Notes: generated from the sequence alone by a model not told the origin. Numbered from the stretch's first letter, positions 24,936 to 33,954 are shown. The stretch is DNA of 64,000 bases from Vulcanimicrobiota bacterium (GCA_027459645.1 DAIDHQ010000030.1:225493-289492), one strand, 5' to 3'. Numbers and translations are program-made.

Positions 24936-25441
24936 TCGGCGAGTTGCTTTTCGACGCGCAAACCATCGCCGGTCGCGTTCGCGAACTCGGCGCCGAGATC
25001 TCGCGCGATTACGCCGGGAAGGTTCCCGTGCTTCTGGGCATCCTGAATGCCGCTGCGCCGTTCCTCGCCGATCTCTCGCGCGCGGTCTCGATCCCCTGCG
25101 AGTTCGACGCCATCGCGGTGACGAAGTTCAGCGACGTGGCCGGGATCAGTTTTCAGAAGGACACCTCAGCGTCCATTGAGGGGCGTCACATACTCTTAGT
25201 GGACGACAGCGTCGACACCGGCTTGACGCTGCAGTACGTGGTGCGGACGCTCTCCGCTCGGAATCCGGCGTCGCTCGCCGTTTGCACGTTACTGGACCGG
25301 CCGGCTCGAAGAATTGCCGATATACAGATTCAGTACCGGGGATTTGAGATCCCCGACGTCTATGTCGTAGGTTACGGACTTGATTATTTGGGACGTTATC
25401 GCGAGCTCCAGGCGTTATACGCGCATGGAGCTTGGCCATGA
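24932..25441 (+). CDS. hpt: Hypoxanthine(-guanine) phosphoribosyltransferase
   Basis: A 169-residue purine salvage enzyme that makes IMP/GMP from base and PRPP. The PRPP loop reads ILLVDDSVDTGLTL (about 86-99). The usual acidic pair is present as D-D, compared with E-D in most HPRTs. VYVVGYGLDYLGRYRELQALY matches the family C-terminus. The start overlaps the nuclease-like gene, and the stop overlaps the GH125 start (CCATGA). purA lies 1.5 kb downstream, so purine metabolism is loosely grouped here. Confidence 0.95.
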   Translation: MIGELLFDAQTIAGRVRELGAEISRDYAGKVPVLLGILNAAAPFLADLSRAVSIPCEFDAIAVTKFSDVAGISFQKDTSASIEGRHILLVDDSVDTGLTLQYVVRTLSARNPASLAVCTLLDRPARRIADIQIQYRGFEIPDVYVVGYGLDYLGRYRELQALYAHGAWP

Positions 25442-26751
25442 GTAAACTGCTACGCGCACTCGCGCTCGTTTCGGCGGTTGCAATCGCCGGCGTCCCGATG
25501 CCCGCTCCCTCGCTCGAACTCCAATCGATCCAGCGCGCGGCCGCCAGCTATCAAAATCCGAATCCGCATCTGCAGGAAATGTTCCGCGCGGCGCTGCTCG
25601 ACACGGGCAAGCTCGCGCAATACGCCCCCGACGGCACGGCCTACATCAAGACGGGCGACATTCCGGCTGAGTGGCTCCGCGACGCAAGCGCGCAGGCGCG
25701 GCCGTATTTGTTCTTCGCAAAGGACGATCCCGACACGCGAGCGCTGCTTCGCGCCATCATCGCGCGCATGGCAAAGTATCTGCAGATCGACCCGTACGCG
25801 AACGCCTTTACCTTCGACTATCGAGTCTGGGAAGAAAAATTCGAGCTCGATTCGCTCGCCTATCCGATCACGTTGAGCTGGAGCTATTGGAAGACGACGG
25901 GTGACACCAGCATCTTCACGCCGGAATTCCAAAAGGCGCTCGATGCGGTGCTCGCGACGATGCAGCGCGAGCAAGATCACCCGCGCAACTCGCGCTACAC
26001 GCATAAAGAGCTTGCCGACGACGGCAAGGGGCGCCCGACCGGTTATACCGGGATGATCTGGACCGGCTTCCGTCCCTCCGACGACGCGTGCTATTACAAC
26101 TTCCTGATTCCCTCGGAGATGTTCGCCGTCGTGGCGCTCGGGGACATGGCCGAGATCGAACGCACCGTCTATCACAACGTCGTAAAGGCGAGCGAAGCGA
26201 CGGCATTGCGCGACGAAGTGCAACGCGGAATCCAGACCTACGGCTTGGTGCTCGTGCCGAAGTACGGCTACATCTATGCCTACGAAGTCGACGGTCTCGG
26301 CCACGCCATTCTCACCGACGACGCGAATATTCCTAGCCTGCTCTCGGCGCCGTACATCGGCTACACCGTGCCGAACGACCGGTACTACGAAAACACGCGG
26401 CGCTTCTTGCTATCGCAAGACAATCCGTCGTTCTACCAGGGCACGGTCGCGCAAGGCATCGGCAGTTTCCACACGCCCGATCATTGGATCTGGCCCCTCG
26501 CGCTCATCATGCAGGGCCTAACGGCCTCGAGCGAGGCGGAAAAGCAAGACGTCCTCAAGCAATTGCTCGCGAGCGATCCCGGCGATCATCTGCTGCACGA
26601 ATCGTTCGATCCGAACGACCCCAAGCGTTTCACGCGCCAAGACTTCGGCTGGCCGAACGCGCTCTTCAGCGAATTCGTGATGACGCAGTTCCAAGGCGTG
26701 AGTGAAATCCCGATGGGCGATACGTCGGACCTGGAATTCCGCTCCGAGTAG
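25438..26751 (+). CDS. GH125 exo-alpha-1,6-mannosidase-like glycoside hydrolase, exported
   Basis: A 437-residue protein with a signal peptide (about 1-22). It shows the run of GH125 (formerly DUF1237) motifs: GDIPAEWLRDASAQARPYL, EEKFELDSLAYPI, YTGMIWTGFRPSDDACYYNF, YAYEVDGLGHAILTDDANIP and GIGSFHTPDHWIWP. GH125 enzymes are metal-independent, inverting alpha-mannosidases. It would trim mannose from external glycans. ATG 25438 overlaps the hpt stop. A TTG 6 bases upstream is possible but unneeded. Its coupling to a purine-salvage gene has no obvious logic. Confidence 0.92.
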   Translation: MSKLLRALALVSAVAIAGVPMPAPSLELQSIQRAAASYQNPNPHLQEMFRAALLDTGKLAQYAPDGTAYIKTGDIPAEWLRDASAQARPYLFFAKDDPDTRALLRAIIARMAKYLQIDPYANAFTFDYRVWEEKFELDSLAYPITLSWSYWKTTGDTSIFTPEFQKALDAVLATMQREQDHPRNSRYTHKELADDGKGRPTGYTGMIWTGFRPSDDACYYNFLIPSEMFAVVALGDMAEIERTVYHNVVKASEATALRDEVQRGIQTYGLVLVPKYGYIYAYEVDGLGHAILTDDANIPSLLSAPYIGYTVPNDRYYENTRRFLLSQDNPSFYQGTVAQGIGSFHTPDHWIWPLALIMQGLTASSEAEKQDVLKQLLASDPGDHLLHESFDPNDPKRFTRQDFGWPNALFSEFVMTQFQGVSEIPMGDTSDLEFRSE

Positions 26752-26786
26752 CGACTCTGTTCACGGTTCTCATGCGTAATGAAAGA

Positions 26787-26962
26787 GCGCTGCTTCCTGC
26801 GGCGTTCTTGGCGTTCGTGCCGCTAACGGCGGCTCTGAACGAGCCGCGGAGCCAGGATGGCGAGAGCGGCGAGAAAGGCAGCAGGAGCGATTCCACGGAT
26901 GGAATCGCGACGAGCGGCGCCGGTGCGGCATGAATGGCAAGAACGCCGAAGGAATGAAGCGC
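26787..26962 (+). ncRNA. Folded leader RNA of purA (candidate cis-regulator)
   Basis: A long imperfect stem joins 26787-26823 with 26925-26962. GCGCT pairs with AGCGC, TTCCT with AGGAA, and CGGCGTTCTTG with CAAGAACGCCG. The rest of a 24-nt block pairs with one mismatch and two G-U pairs. Inside it are two perfect hairpins, GCGGCTC/GAGCCGC (26829-26847) and GCGATTCCA-CGGA-TGGAATCGC (26887-26908). The 3' arm includes AAGGA (26949-26953), the likely ribosome binding site of purA, so the fold would block translation. No known riboswitch class was recognised. A palindromic mobile element is the alternative. Confidence 0.5.
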
Positions 26963-26964
26963 GA

Positions 26965-28218
26965 GTGAGTAAGGCAGATATCATCGTAGGGATTCAATGG
27001 GGAGACGAGGGCAAAGGGCGCATCGTCGATTTATACGCGCAGGACTATGACGTCGTGGCGCGTTTCGGCGGAGGCGATAACGCCGGCCATCAGATCAAGG
27101 TCGGTGATACCGACATTGCCTTGCGCATCGTTCCTTCGGGCGTGCTCAATCCGAGCGTAGAGCTCTTTATCGGCGGTGGAACGGTCGTGTCGCTTTCCGG
27201 CTTGCTCGACGAACTCGAGCGCTTGGGCAAGATCGGCGTCGACGTTTCGCGCGTGAAGATCTCCGATCGCGCGCACGTCGTGTTTCCGTACCACGCGGCG
27301 GCGGATCGTGCGAACGAACGCGCGCGTGGCGGCGACGCGATAGGCACGACGGGGCGCGGCATCGGACCGGCGTATACCGACAAAGTTGCGAGAACGGGAA
27401 TCACGTTTGCGGATCTGCGCGACGCGGACGGTCTCGCGGCGAAGGTCCGGCGCAATCTGGATTCGCGGCGCGCCTTGCTCGCAGCCGAGGAGCTTCCCTT
27501 CCCCGACGAGATCGTGCGTTCCGCAAGCGAGGCGGCCGCCCGTCTTGCACCTCACGTCGTCGACGGCGTCGGCTATATGCACGACGCGCTCGAGAGCGGC
27601 CGGCGGGTCCTGATCGAAGGCGCGCAGGGCTCGCTGCTCGACGTCGGCTATGGGACCTACCCCTTCGTCACAAGCTCGCACACGATCGCGGGGGGCGCGT
27701 GCACGGGGCTCGGTTTGGGGCCCACGGCGATCGGGCGCGTGGTCGGTGTCGTCAAAGCGTACTGCACGCGCGTCGGTGCCGGTCCGTTCCCCTCGGAGCT
27801 GCTCGATCAGCAGGGCGAGCGTTTGCGCGTTGCAGGCGGCGAGTTCGGAACGGTGACGGGAAGGCCGCGCCGCTGCGGCTGGTTCGACGCCGTCGCCGGG
27901 CGCTACGCCGTCCGGCTCAACGGGCTTTCCGCGCTCGCCATCACCAAGCTGGACGTGTTAAGCGGGCTCGACCGGATCGGCATCGTGACCGGCTATTCCG
28001 TGGACGGGAGCAGAGTTGGCTTTGCGCAGGCCGCCAATCCCCGGCTACGCGTCGAGATCGAAGAGATGGATGGATGGAGCGAGCCGATCTCTCACGTCCG
28101 CCGCGTCGCCGATCTGCCGAAAGCAGCCCAGCGATATGTCGCCCGAATAGAAGAGTTACTCGCGACGCCGGTCGAACTCGTCTCGGTAGGTAGGGAACGG
28201 TCTGAGCTCGCTCGTTAA
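26965..28218 (+). CDS. purA: Adenylosuccinate synthetase
   Basis: A 417-residue protein that makes adenylosuccinate from IMP, aspartate and GTP. The P-loop-like GIQWGDEGKGRIVD (9-22) is present, as are FGGGDNAGHQI, IGTTGRGIGPAYTDK, GAQGSLLDVGYGTYPFVTSS and GRPRRCGWFD. The GTG at 26965 aligns with the family start (SKADIIVG). The in-frame upstream extension is the structured leader. AAGGA lies 11 bases upstream, inside the leader stem. It is monocistronic. The next gene, fliF, has a sigma-28 box in the 179-base gap. Confidence 0.97.
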   Translation: MSKADIIVGIQWGDEGKGRIVDLYAQDYDVVARFGGGDNAGHQIKVGDTDIALRIVPSGVLNPSVELFIGGGTVVSLSGLLDELERLGKIGVDVSRVKISDRAHVVFPYHAAADRANERARGGDAIGTTGRGIGPAYTDKVARTGITFADLRDADGLAAKVRRNLDSRRALLAAEELPFPDEIVRSASEAAARLAPHVVDGVGYMHDALESGRRVLIEGAQGSLLDVGYGTYPFVTSSHTIAGGACTGLGLGPTAIGRVVGVVKAYCTRVGAGPFPSELLDQQGERLRVAGGEFGTVTGRPRRCGWFDAVAGRYAVRLNGLSALAITKLDVLSGLDRIGIVTGYSVDGSRVGFAQAANPRLRVEIEEMDGWSEPISHVRRVADLPKAAQRYVARIEELLATPVELVSVGRERSELAR

Positions 28219-28262
28219 TGGAAGGGCTGCATGAACTTTTCTCTCATTGGGCGCTTCAACCT

Positions 28263-28289
28263 TAAAGCGGATGGTGGCGTGACCGATAG
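28263..28289 (+). promoter_or_regulatory. Sigma-28 (FliA) promoter of fliF
   Basis: TAAA (28263-28266), 15 bases and ACCGATAG (28282-28289) match TAAA-N15-GCCGATAA at 10 of 12 positions. It lies about 110 bases before the fliF GTG. The short frame 28231-28422 covering it is therefore unlikely to be a gene. Confidence 0.65.
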
Positions 28290-28397
28290 TGTGGATAGTG
28301 GTTCGCCGATTTCGGTGGACGTCTCCGTCGTCGTGCATGGAAGTCCGGCGTCGTCTCCAGCCAAGGCCGGCTCGGGAAAAATTAGGGTAACCAACGC

Positions 28398-30077
28398 GTG
28401 GATCGTTTTACGACCATATTGACCGGGATTGCGGGCCGTCTCCGGATGATTTGGGAAAACCAAAATCGTCAGACGCGCATCGCATCGGTCCTGGGTCTGG
28501 TGCTGGCCGTGGTAGCCATAGGCTATTTGTCGTGGCTCTATTTCGGCCGTCAGCCGACCTACGACACGCTCTTCTCGAACCTCTCGAGCGAAGATGCCAA
28601 CACGGTTATCGCGCATCTGAAGGCCGACAAGGTTCCCTATCACCTTTCCGACGACGGCAAGACGGTCTTCGTGCCCGCCGCGGACGTGAGCAACGAGCGC
28701 GTGTCGATCGCCGGTTCCGGCCAGCTCAAGGGCGGCGGTACCGGCTACGAGCTCTTCGATCGCACCAACTTCGGGATGACCGATTTCCAGGAGAAGATCG
28801 CCAAGACGCGCGCCATCGAAGGTGAGCTTCAGCGGACGATCGACGGTTTGAATCCCGTCGAATCTTCGAAGGTCAATATTGCGACGCCCGATCAGACGCT
28901 CTACACCTCGACGCAGCAGCCGACGACCGCATCGGTCGCGGTAAAGACGAAGCCCGGCCAAGCCCTGTCGCCATCCCAGGTCAAGGGCATCACGATGCTC
29001 GTCTCCAACGCGGTGGTCGGTCTCAAGCCTGAAAACGTCACCATCGTCAACCAAGACGGTCAGATTCTGCTTCCCGGTGCGGGTCAAACGGGCAATGGGA
29101 ACGATTCCAATTCCCCGGATGCGCTCAAGCTGACGCAAGAGCAGTTACTCGCAAAGGAACGCTACGAAGACGCGGTTCAGCAGAGCGTTCAAACGATGCT
29201 CGACCAAACGCTCGGACCGAAGCACGCCGTAGCGCGCGTTTCGACGAAGATGGATTTCGACGCGCAGTCGAGCGACAGCAAAGTGTACGCTCCGCAGGGC
29301 ACGGTGCTTTCGTCGCAGAGCGAACGCGAGTCGTACAACGGTACGACGCCGTTGCGTAATCCCGCCGTCGGCGTTCCTGGCACGACGAGCAACATCGGCA
29401 CCTATCAAGCGCAACAGCAGCAAACGGCGAACGGCCGTTACAACAAATCGAAGAATACGACGAATTACGACGTTTCGATCCAGAACGTCAAACACATTAA
29501 CGCGCCTGGCAAGGTGCTCTCGACCAGCGTCGCGGTGCTCGTCGACTCTTCCGTGCAGCAGACGTCGCCCAGCGGCTCCCCGCTTCCGGCCGGCGCGGCT
29601 GCGTATCAGCTCACCCCCGCCAACGTGGCGCAGATTCGCAACGCGGTCGTAGCGGCGGCGGGCTTGAATCTCGCGCAAGGCGATCAAGTCTCCGTCGAAG
29701 CGATTCCGTTCAATCCGTCGGTAACGAGTCCGGCGGTGCCCACTGCGGTTACGACGACGGTTCTCGGCATTCCGATCTGGGCGCTGGTCGTAGTCGGCGG
29801 CATCGCGGCCCTGGCCGGGATAGGCTTCTTCGCGATGCGTGCGCGACGCCGTGGCTTCGCTCCGACGACCGAACTTCCGTCGTTCGATACCTCGCTCGCA
29901 GAAGAGCTGCCGCCCTTTGAAGAGCATCCGATCCTGGAAGGTGCGCCGGGCATTGCGGCGCCGATCCGTTCCGCAGCCGATTTGACGCGCGAACAGATGA
30001 TCGAGTACGTAACTACCGTCGCTCAGGAGAATCCGGATTCGATTGCAAAGCTCGTCAAGCTCTGGTTGGCCGAATAG
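28398..30077 (+). CDS. fliF: Flagellar MS-ring protein FliF
   Basis: A 559-residue protein forming the inner-membrane MS ring. The N-terminal membrane segment is at about 29-49. The ring-building region follows (YDTLFSNLSSEDANTVIAHL, then LQRTIDGLNPVESSKVNIATP). The second membrane segment is at about 458-480, and the C-terminal cytoplasmic tail binds FliG. The start is GTG with AGGG upstream. It heads the fliF-G-H-I-J-motE operon. fliE, flgB and flgC, which often precede it, are not in the window. Confidence 0.96.
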   Translation: MDRFTTILTGIAGRLRMIWENQNRQTRIASVLGLVLAVVAIGYLSWLYFGRQPTYDTLFSNLSSEDANTVIAHLKADKVPYHLSDDGKTVFVPAADVSNERVSIAGSGQLKGGGTGYELFDRTNFGMTDFQEKIAKTRAIEGELQRTIDGLNPVESSKVNIATPDQTLYTSTQQPTTASVAVKTKPGQALSPSQVKGITMLVSNAVVGLKPENVTIVNQDGQILLPGAGQTGNGNDSNSPDALKLTQEQLLAKERYEDAVQQSVQTMLDQTLGPKHAVARVSTKMDFDAQSSDSKVYAPQGTVLSSQSERESYNGTTPLRNPAVGVPGTTSNIGTYQAQQQQTANGRYNKSKNTTNYDVSIQNVKHINAPGKVLSTSVAVLVDSSVQQTSPSGSPLPAGAAAYQLTPANVAQIRNAVVAAAGLNLAQGDQVSVEAIPFNPSVTSPAVPTAVTTTVLGIPIWALVVVGGIAALAGIGFFAMRARRRGFAPTTELPSFDTSLAEELPPFEEHPILEGAPGIAAPIRSAADLTREQMIEYVTTVAQENPDSIAKLVKLWLAE

Positions 30078-30089
30078 GTGAACTTCGAC

Positions 30090-31169
30090 ATGGAATCGCC
30101 AATCGTCAACCTCTCCGGGTTCGAAGCCATGCCGGAAGCGCCGTTCGGCAATCTTCCCGAGCAGCCGCAGATCGAGATCTCCGGGCCGGAAAAAGCCGGC
30201 ATTCTGCTGATCACGCTGGGCCTCGAACTCTCCGCGACGATCTTCAAGTTCTTGCGGCAGGACGAAGTCGAACGCATCGTTCTGGAGATCGCGAAGATCA
30301 CGACGGTGCCGCTCGAGAAGCGCGACGCCGTCATCCAGGAAGCCTACCAGCGCGCGATCGCCCTCAAGTACATCAACGAGGGCGGCATCGAGTACGCGAA
30401 GGAGATACTGGAACGCAGCTTCGGGGCGGGCCAAGCGGACGACATGACGTCGCGCCTCTTTGCGGCGCTCAAGCACGGCAATCCGCTCGAACTGATCAAG
30501 AAAACCGAGCCGGCGCAATTGTTGCAGTTCATTCAAGACGAACATCCGCAGACGATCGCGCTGATTCTCGTGTACATGGTTCCCGAGCAAGCCGGTGCGG
30601 TGATTTCGGCACTGCCGCCGGATCTGCAGGCGGAAGTCGCGATGCGTATCGCCATCCTGCAAAAGACGGCGCCCGAAGTTCTCGAGCAGCTCGACGAACT
30701 GCTCGGCCGTCGCCTCCTCGTGAGCGGCGCGGATTTTGCGAAGGCCGGCGGCGTTCAGTCGCTCGCCAACGTCATGAACTTCGTCGATCGCGAGACCGAA
30801 AAAAACATTCTGGACGGCCTCGCCAAACGCGATCCGGAATTGGCGCAAGAAGTCAAGAACCTGCTCTTCGTCTTCGAAGACATCATCAACCTGGACGACC
30901 GCTCGATTCAACGCATCCTCAAGGAAGTGGACGGCAAAGATCTGGCGCTCGCACTCAAAGCCGCAAACGAAGAACTGCTCGCGCGCGTCTACAAGAACAT
31001 GTCCTCGCGCGCGGCCGCCATGCTCAAGGAAGAGATCGAACTGCTCGGACCGACGCGTATGCGCGACGTCGGAAAAGCGCAGCAGCAGATCGTCGACGTC
31101 ATTCGCACCCTCGAAGAGAATGGGCAGATCGTCATCGCCCGCGGTGCGAAGGACGAACGACTTGTATGA
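30090..31169 (+). CDS. fliG: Flagellar motor switch protein FliG
   Basis: A 359-residue rotor protein. Its C-terminal domain meets the MotAB stator and its N-terminal domain binds FliF. Clear family segments are EKAGILLITLGLELSA, EHPQTIALILVYM, LQAEVAMRIAIL and the conserved C-terminal DDRSIQRILKEVDGKDLALA with charged residues for torque. The ATG at 30090 has AGGTG 9 bases before it. A GTG at 30078, directly after the fliF stop, would add four residues. The N-terminus carries about 30 extra residues before the first FliG helix. Confidence 0.96.
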   Translation: MESPIVNLSGFEAMPEAPFGNLPEQPQIEISGPEKAGILLITLGLELSATIFKFLRQDEVERIVLEIAKITTVPLEKRDAVIQEAYQRAIALKYINEGGIEYAKEILERSFGAGQADDMTSRLFAALKHGNPLELIKKTEPAQLLQFIQDEHPQTIALILVYMVPEQAGAVISALPPDLQAEVAMRIAILQKTAPEVLEQLDELLGRRLLVSGADFAKAGGVQSLANVMNFVDRETEKNILDGLAKRDPELAQEVKNLLFVFEDIINLDDRSIQRILKEVDGKDLALALKAANEELLARVYKNMSSRAAAMLKEEIELLGPTRMRDVGKAQQQIVDVIRTLEENGQIVIARGAKDERLV

Positions 31170-31216
31170 CGCAGTTGCGTCGGTTTGCGGGGTTCCCGGC
31201 GGCATCGCCGACGGGA

Positions 31217-31254
31217 GGCGCTCTTCGTCTTTGCTCGGGACGGCCTGCGCGTAG
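31217..31254. repeat. Diverged copy of a short intergenic repeat
   Basis: This 38-base stretch, starting GGCGCTCTTCG and ending GTAG, aligns without gaps to 54804-54841 with a minority of substitutions. Both lie between flagellar/chemotaxis genes. It sits in the 132-base fliG-fliH gap, where I see no gene. Confidence 0.45.
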
Positions 31255-31301
31255 CACCGCACCCGTAGGACTCGTTTCGGACCCGCGTGCGCGGAGCGGT
31301 C

Positions 31302-32180
31302 ATGGGTAAAGTCGTAAAAGCCGCGCGCTTCGTCGAGAAGAAGTACGTCGTCGGCGTTCCCGCCGCGCCGGTTCCCGACGCGCCGCACGAGCAAGAGTCT
31401 GACGATCTCTTTGCCGGATTTACCGGGCCTTCCACAAACGGCGCCTACGTCGACGAGCAACCTGCGGCTCGAGAAGCGCCGCCCGCGCGTGAGGTCGATT
31501 GGGACGCGCTCAAAGCCGATGCGGAAGCGATCGTGGATCGCGCTGCGAGCGACGCCGAATCGCTGCTGCTGCAAGCCGAAACGACCGCGCTCGAACTGGT
31601 CGCCCGGGCCGAAGCGCGCGCGAGAGAGATCGAAGAAGAAGCCCGCGCAAAAGCGCATGCCGAAGGCTTGGAGCTCGGTCGCGACGAGGCCAAACAAGAA
31701 CTCGATCCGGTTATCGCGACGTTCCGCGAACTCATCGAAAGCATCGGCTCTCAGCGCGCCCAGGTCATCTCGACCGCCGAACCCGAGCTCGTCCGCCTGG
31801 CGATGGCCATCGCGGAACGAATCGTCCACACGGAAGTCGCCAACAACCGCGAAGTCATCGTCGAAAACGTGCGTAGCGCGCTCACGCGCTTGGTCAGCCG
31901 AGAAGTCGTGACGCTGCGTTTGAATCCCGTCGATCACGAAACGATCCGGCAATTTCGCGACGCGATCGTCGCGGCGAGCGACGTCGCGCACCTGCGCATC
32001 GTCGAAGATCAACGGGTCGATCGCGGCGGCGTGATGGTGGAAACCGATGCCGGAACGATCGACGCGAAGATCTCGACGCAGTTGCGCGAAGCCAAACGTG
32101 CGATTCTTTCCGAAGAAGCGATCGCGCTCGATTCCTCACCCGATGAGGAGTTGCTGCACCCCTCGGCCCAAGTAAGTTGA
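31302..32180 (+). CDS. fliH: Flagellar assembly protein FliH
   Basis: A 292-residue regulator of the export ATPase FliI. After a variable N-terminus there is a long Ala/Glu/Arg-rich coiled coil (about 65-130, ETTALELVARAEARAREIEE). The conserved C-terminal domain has EPELVRLAMAIAERIVHTEV and VVTLRLNPVDHETI. ATG 31302 is chosen because GGAGCGG precedes it. A GTG at 31287 is possible. Its TGA overlaps the fliI ATG. Confidence 0.92.
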   Translation: MGKVVKAARFVEKKYVVGVPAAPVPDAPHEQESDDLFAGFTGPSTNGAYVDEQPAAREAPPAREVDWDALKADAEAIVDRAASDAESLLLQAETTALELVARAEARAREIEEEARAKAHAEGLELGRDEAKQELDPVIATFRELIESIGSQRAQVISTAEPELVRLAMAIAERIVHTEVANNREVIVENVRSALTRLVSREVVTLRLNPVDHETIRQFRDAIVAASDVAHLRIVEDQRVDRGGVMVETDAGTIDAKISTQLREAKRAILSEEAIALDSSPDEELLHPSAQVS

Positions 32181-33502
32181 TGTCGACTTCCGTGCCGCAA
32201 TTTTCCGCGGAACCCTACCTTGAAGTGCTGCGCGGCGCAGATTTGGTGCGCCAGTACGGCAAGGTGCGTCAGGTGATCGGCGTCGTGATCGAAAGCCTTG
32301 GCCCCAATATGGCGGTCGGCGAAACGTGCGAAATTTCGTATAAGCGCACGGCGGAGCCCGTGTTGGCCGAGGTCGTCGGCTTCCGCGACAACAAAGTGTT
32401 GATCATGCCGCTCGGCGAGCTGATGGGCATCGGTGCCGGAAGCGACGTCGTCGCGCACGGTGCGCCGCTCGAAATCGGCGTGACCGATCATTTGCTCGGA
32501 CGCGTTCTCAACGGCCTCGGTCGTCCGATGGACGGCAAAGGCACGATCGTCGCCGACAATCGCGCGGTCGTTACCGCCGCACCGCCTCCACCGCTCTCGC
32601 GCAAACGCGTCACCGAGCCGTTATCGCTCGGCATTCGCGCGATCGACGGAATGTTGACGTGCGGCAAGGGCCAGCGCGTCGGCGTTTTTGCCGGCTCGGG
32701 CGTAGGAAAATCGACGATTCTCGGCATGATCGCGCGGAACACCACGGCGGACGTCAATGTGATCGCACTCGTGGGTGAACGCGGTAAAGAGGTGCGCGAT
32801 TTCATCGAACGCGATCTCGGCGAGGAGGGACTGCGGCGCAGCGTCGTCGTCGTTTCGACCAGCGACCAGCCGGCACTCGTGCGCATCAAGGCCGCGTTCG
32901 TCGCCATGACGATCGCGGAGTTTTTCCGCGACCAAGGCCTCGACGTCATGTTCATGATGGACTCGGTCACGCGCTTTGCGATGGCGCAACGCGAGGTCGG
33001 TCTCGCGATCGGCGAACCGACGACCACGCGCGGCTATACGCCCTCGGTATTTGCGTTGCTGCCGAAGCTGCTCGAACGTGCGGGCACGTCGGAGCGCGGA
33101 ACGATCACCGGTCTTTTCTCGGTCTTGGTCGACGGCGACGACATGAACGAGCCGGTCGCCGATGCCGTTCGCTCGATCCTGGACGGGCATATCGTCCTCT
33201 CGCGCCAGCTCGCATCGGCAAATCACTATCCGGCCATCGACGTGCTGCAGAGCGTGAGCCGCGTGATGCCCGACGTTACGGATGCCAATCATTACTCGGC
33301 GGCTTCCGCGATTCGCGACGTTCTCGCGACGTACCGCGAAGCCGAAGATCTGATCAACATCGGCGCCTACGTCCCCGGCAGCAACCCGCGCGTCGATCAC
33401 GCTCTTGCCAAGATCGAAGCGGTCCGGCATTTCTTGAAGCAGGGCATCTATGAGACGACCTCCTACGAGCAGACGCTCGCGCAATTGATGAGCGTCGCAT
33501 GA
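32180..33502 (+). CDS. fliI: Flagellum-specific ATP synthase FliI
   Basis: A 440-residue, hexameric export ATPase. Walker A AGSGVGKST is at about 171-179. GERGKEVRDFIERDLGEEG is present, with Walker B at VMFMMDSVTR, followed by FAMAQREVGLAIGEPTTTRG as in F1-like ATPases. It unfolds and delivers export substrates to the FlhA/FlhB gate. It is coupled by TGATG to fliH and by ATGA to fliJ. Confidence 0.97.
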   Translation: MSTSVPQFSAEPYLEVLRGADLVRQYGKVRQVIGVVIESLGPNMAVGETCEISYKRTAEPVLAEVVGFRDNKVLIMPLGELMGIGAGSDVVAHGAPLEIGVTDHLLGRVLNGLGRPMDGKGTIVADNRAVVTAAPPPPLSRKRVTEPLSLGIRAIDGMLTCGKGQRVGVFAGSGVGKSTILGMIARNTTADVNVIALVGERGKEVRDFIERDLGEEGLRRSVVVVSTSDQPALVRIKAAFVAMTIAEFFRDQGLDVMFMMDSVTRFAMAQREVGLAIGEPTTTRGYTPSVFALLPKLLERAGTSERGTITGLFSVLVDGDDMNEPVADAVRSILDGHIVLSRQLASANHYPAIDVLQSVSRVMPDVTDANHYSAASAIRDVLATYREAEDLINIGAYVPGSNPRVDHALAKIEAVRHFLKQGIYETTSYEQTLAQLMSVA

Positions 33503-33954
33503 AGAAGTTCCGGTTCGCCCTGCAGCCCGTGCTCCAACAGCGCGAGCGCGTCGAAGATCAAAAGCAGCAGGTCGTCGCTCAGCGCAAACGCGCGGTCGAC
33601 CAGGCCGAGGCGGAGCTCAAACGCTTGAACGAAGAATTTCGCGAAAGCGCCCTCGCGCTGCGTTCCAAACACAAGGGCTTCGACGCCGAAGAGCTGCGCT
33701 TGCACTACGCGCACCTGCAGTTTCTCGATCGCACGATCGTCGCGCAGATCGCCGTCGTTGCCGAGCGCCGCGTCGCCCTCGACCGCGCGCGGCAGGAACT
33801 GCTGGAAGCGAGCAAAGACCGCAAGGTGGTCGAGAAGCTGAAGGAGCGCCGCCGCGAAGCCTTTGTCGCAGAGGAAGCGCGCGTCGAACAAAACGAACTC
33901 GATGACGGAAATGCTCGCCGCTACGGCCGGGCAAGCGTTGGAGGTACGCCGTGA
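33499..33954 (+). CDS. fliJ: Flagellar export protein FliJ
   Basis: A 151-residue protein, almost entirely charged coiled coil, starting KKFRFALQPVLQQRERVEDQ, the typical FliJ opening. It links FliI to FlhA and escorts chaperones. It overlaps fliI by 4 bases and the MotE-like gene by 4 bases. Confidence 0.9.
   Translation: MKKFRFALQPVLQQRERVEDQKQQVVAQRKRAVDQAEAELKRLNEEFRESALALRSKHKGFDAEELRLHYAHLQFLDRTIVAQIAVVAERRVALDRARQELLEASKDRKVVEKLKERRREAFVAEEARVEQNELDDGNARRYGRASVGGTP

Noticed and set aside
28231..28422. 63-residue frame before fliF
   Set aside because: It spans the predicted sigma-28 promoter and transcript start and overlaps the fliF start; no recognisable protein.
29145..32012. 955-residue open frame on the minus strand
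   Set aside because: It lies antisense to fliF, fliG and fliH, has the Arg/Asp-rich composition of high-GC shadow frames, and shows no domain pattern.
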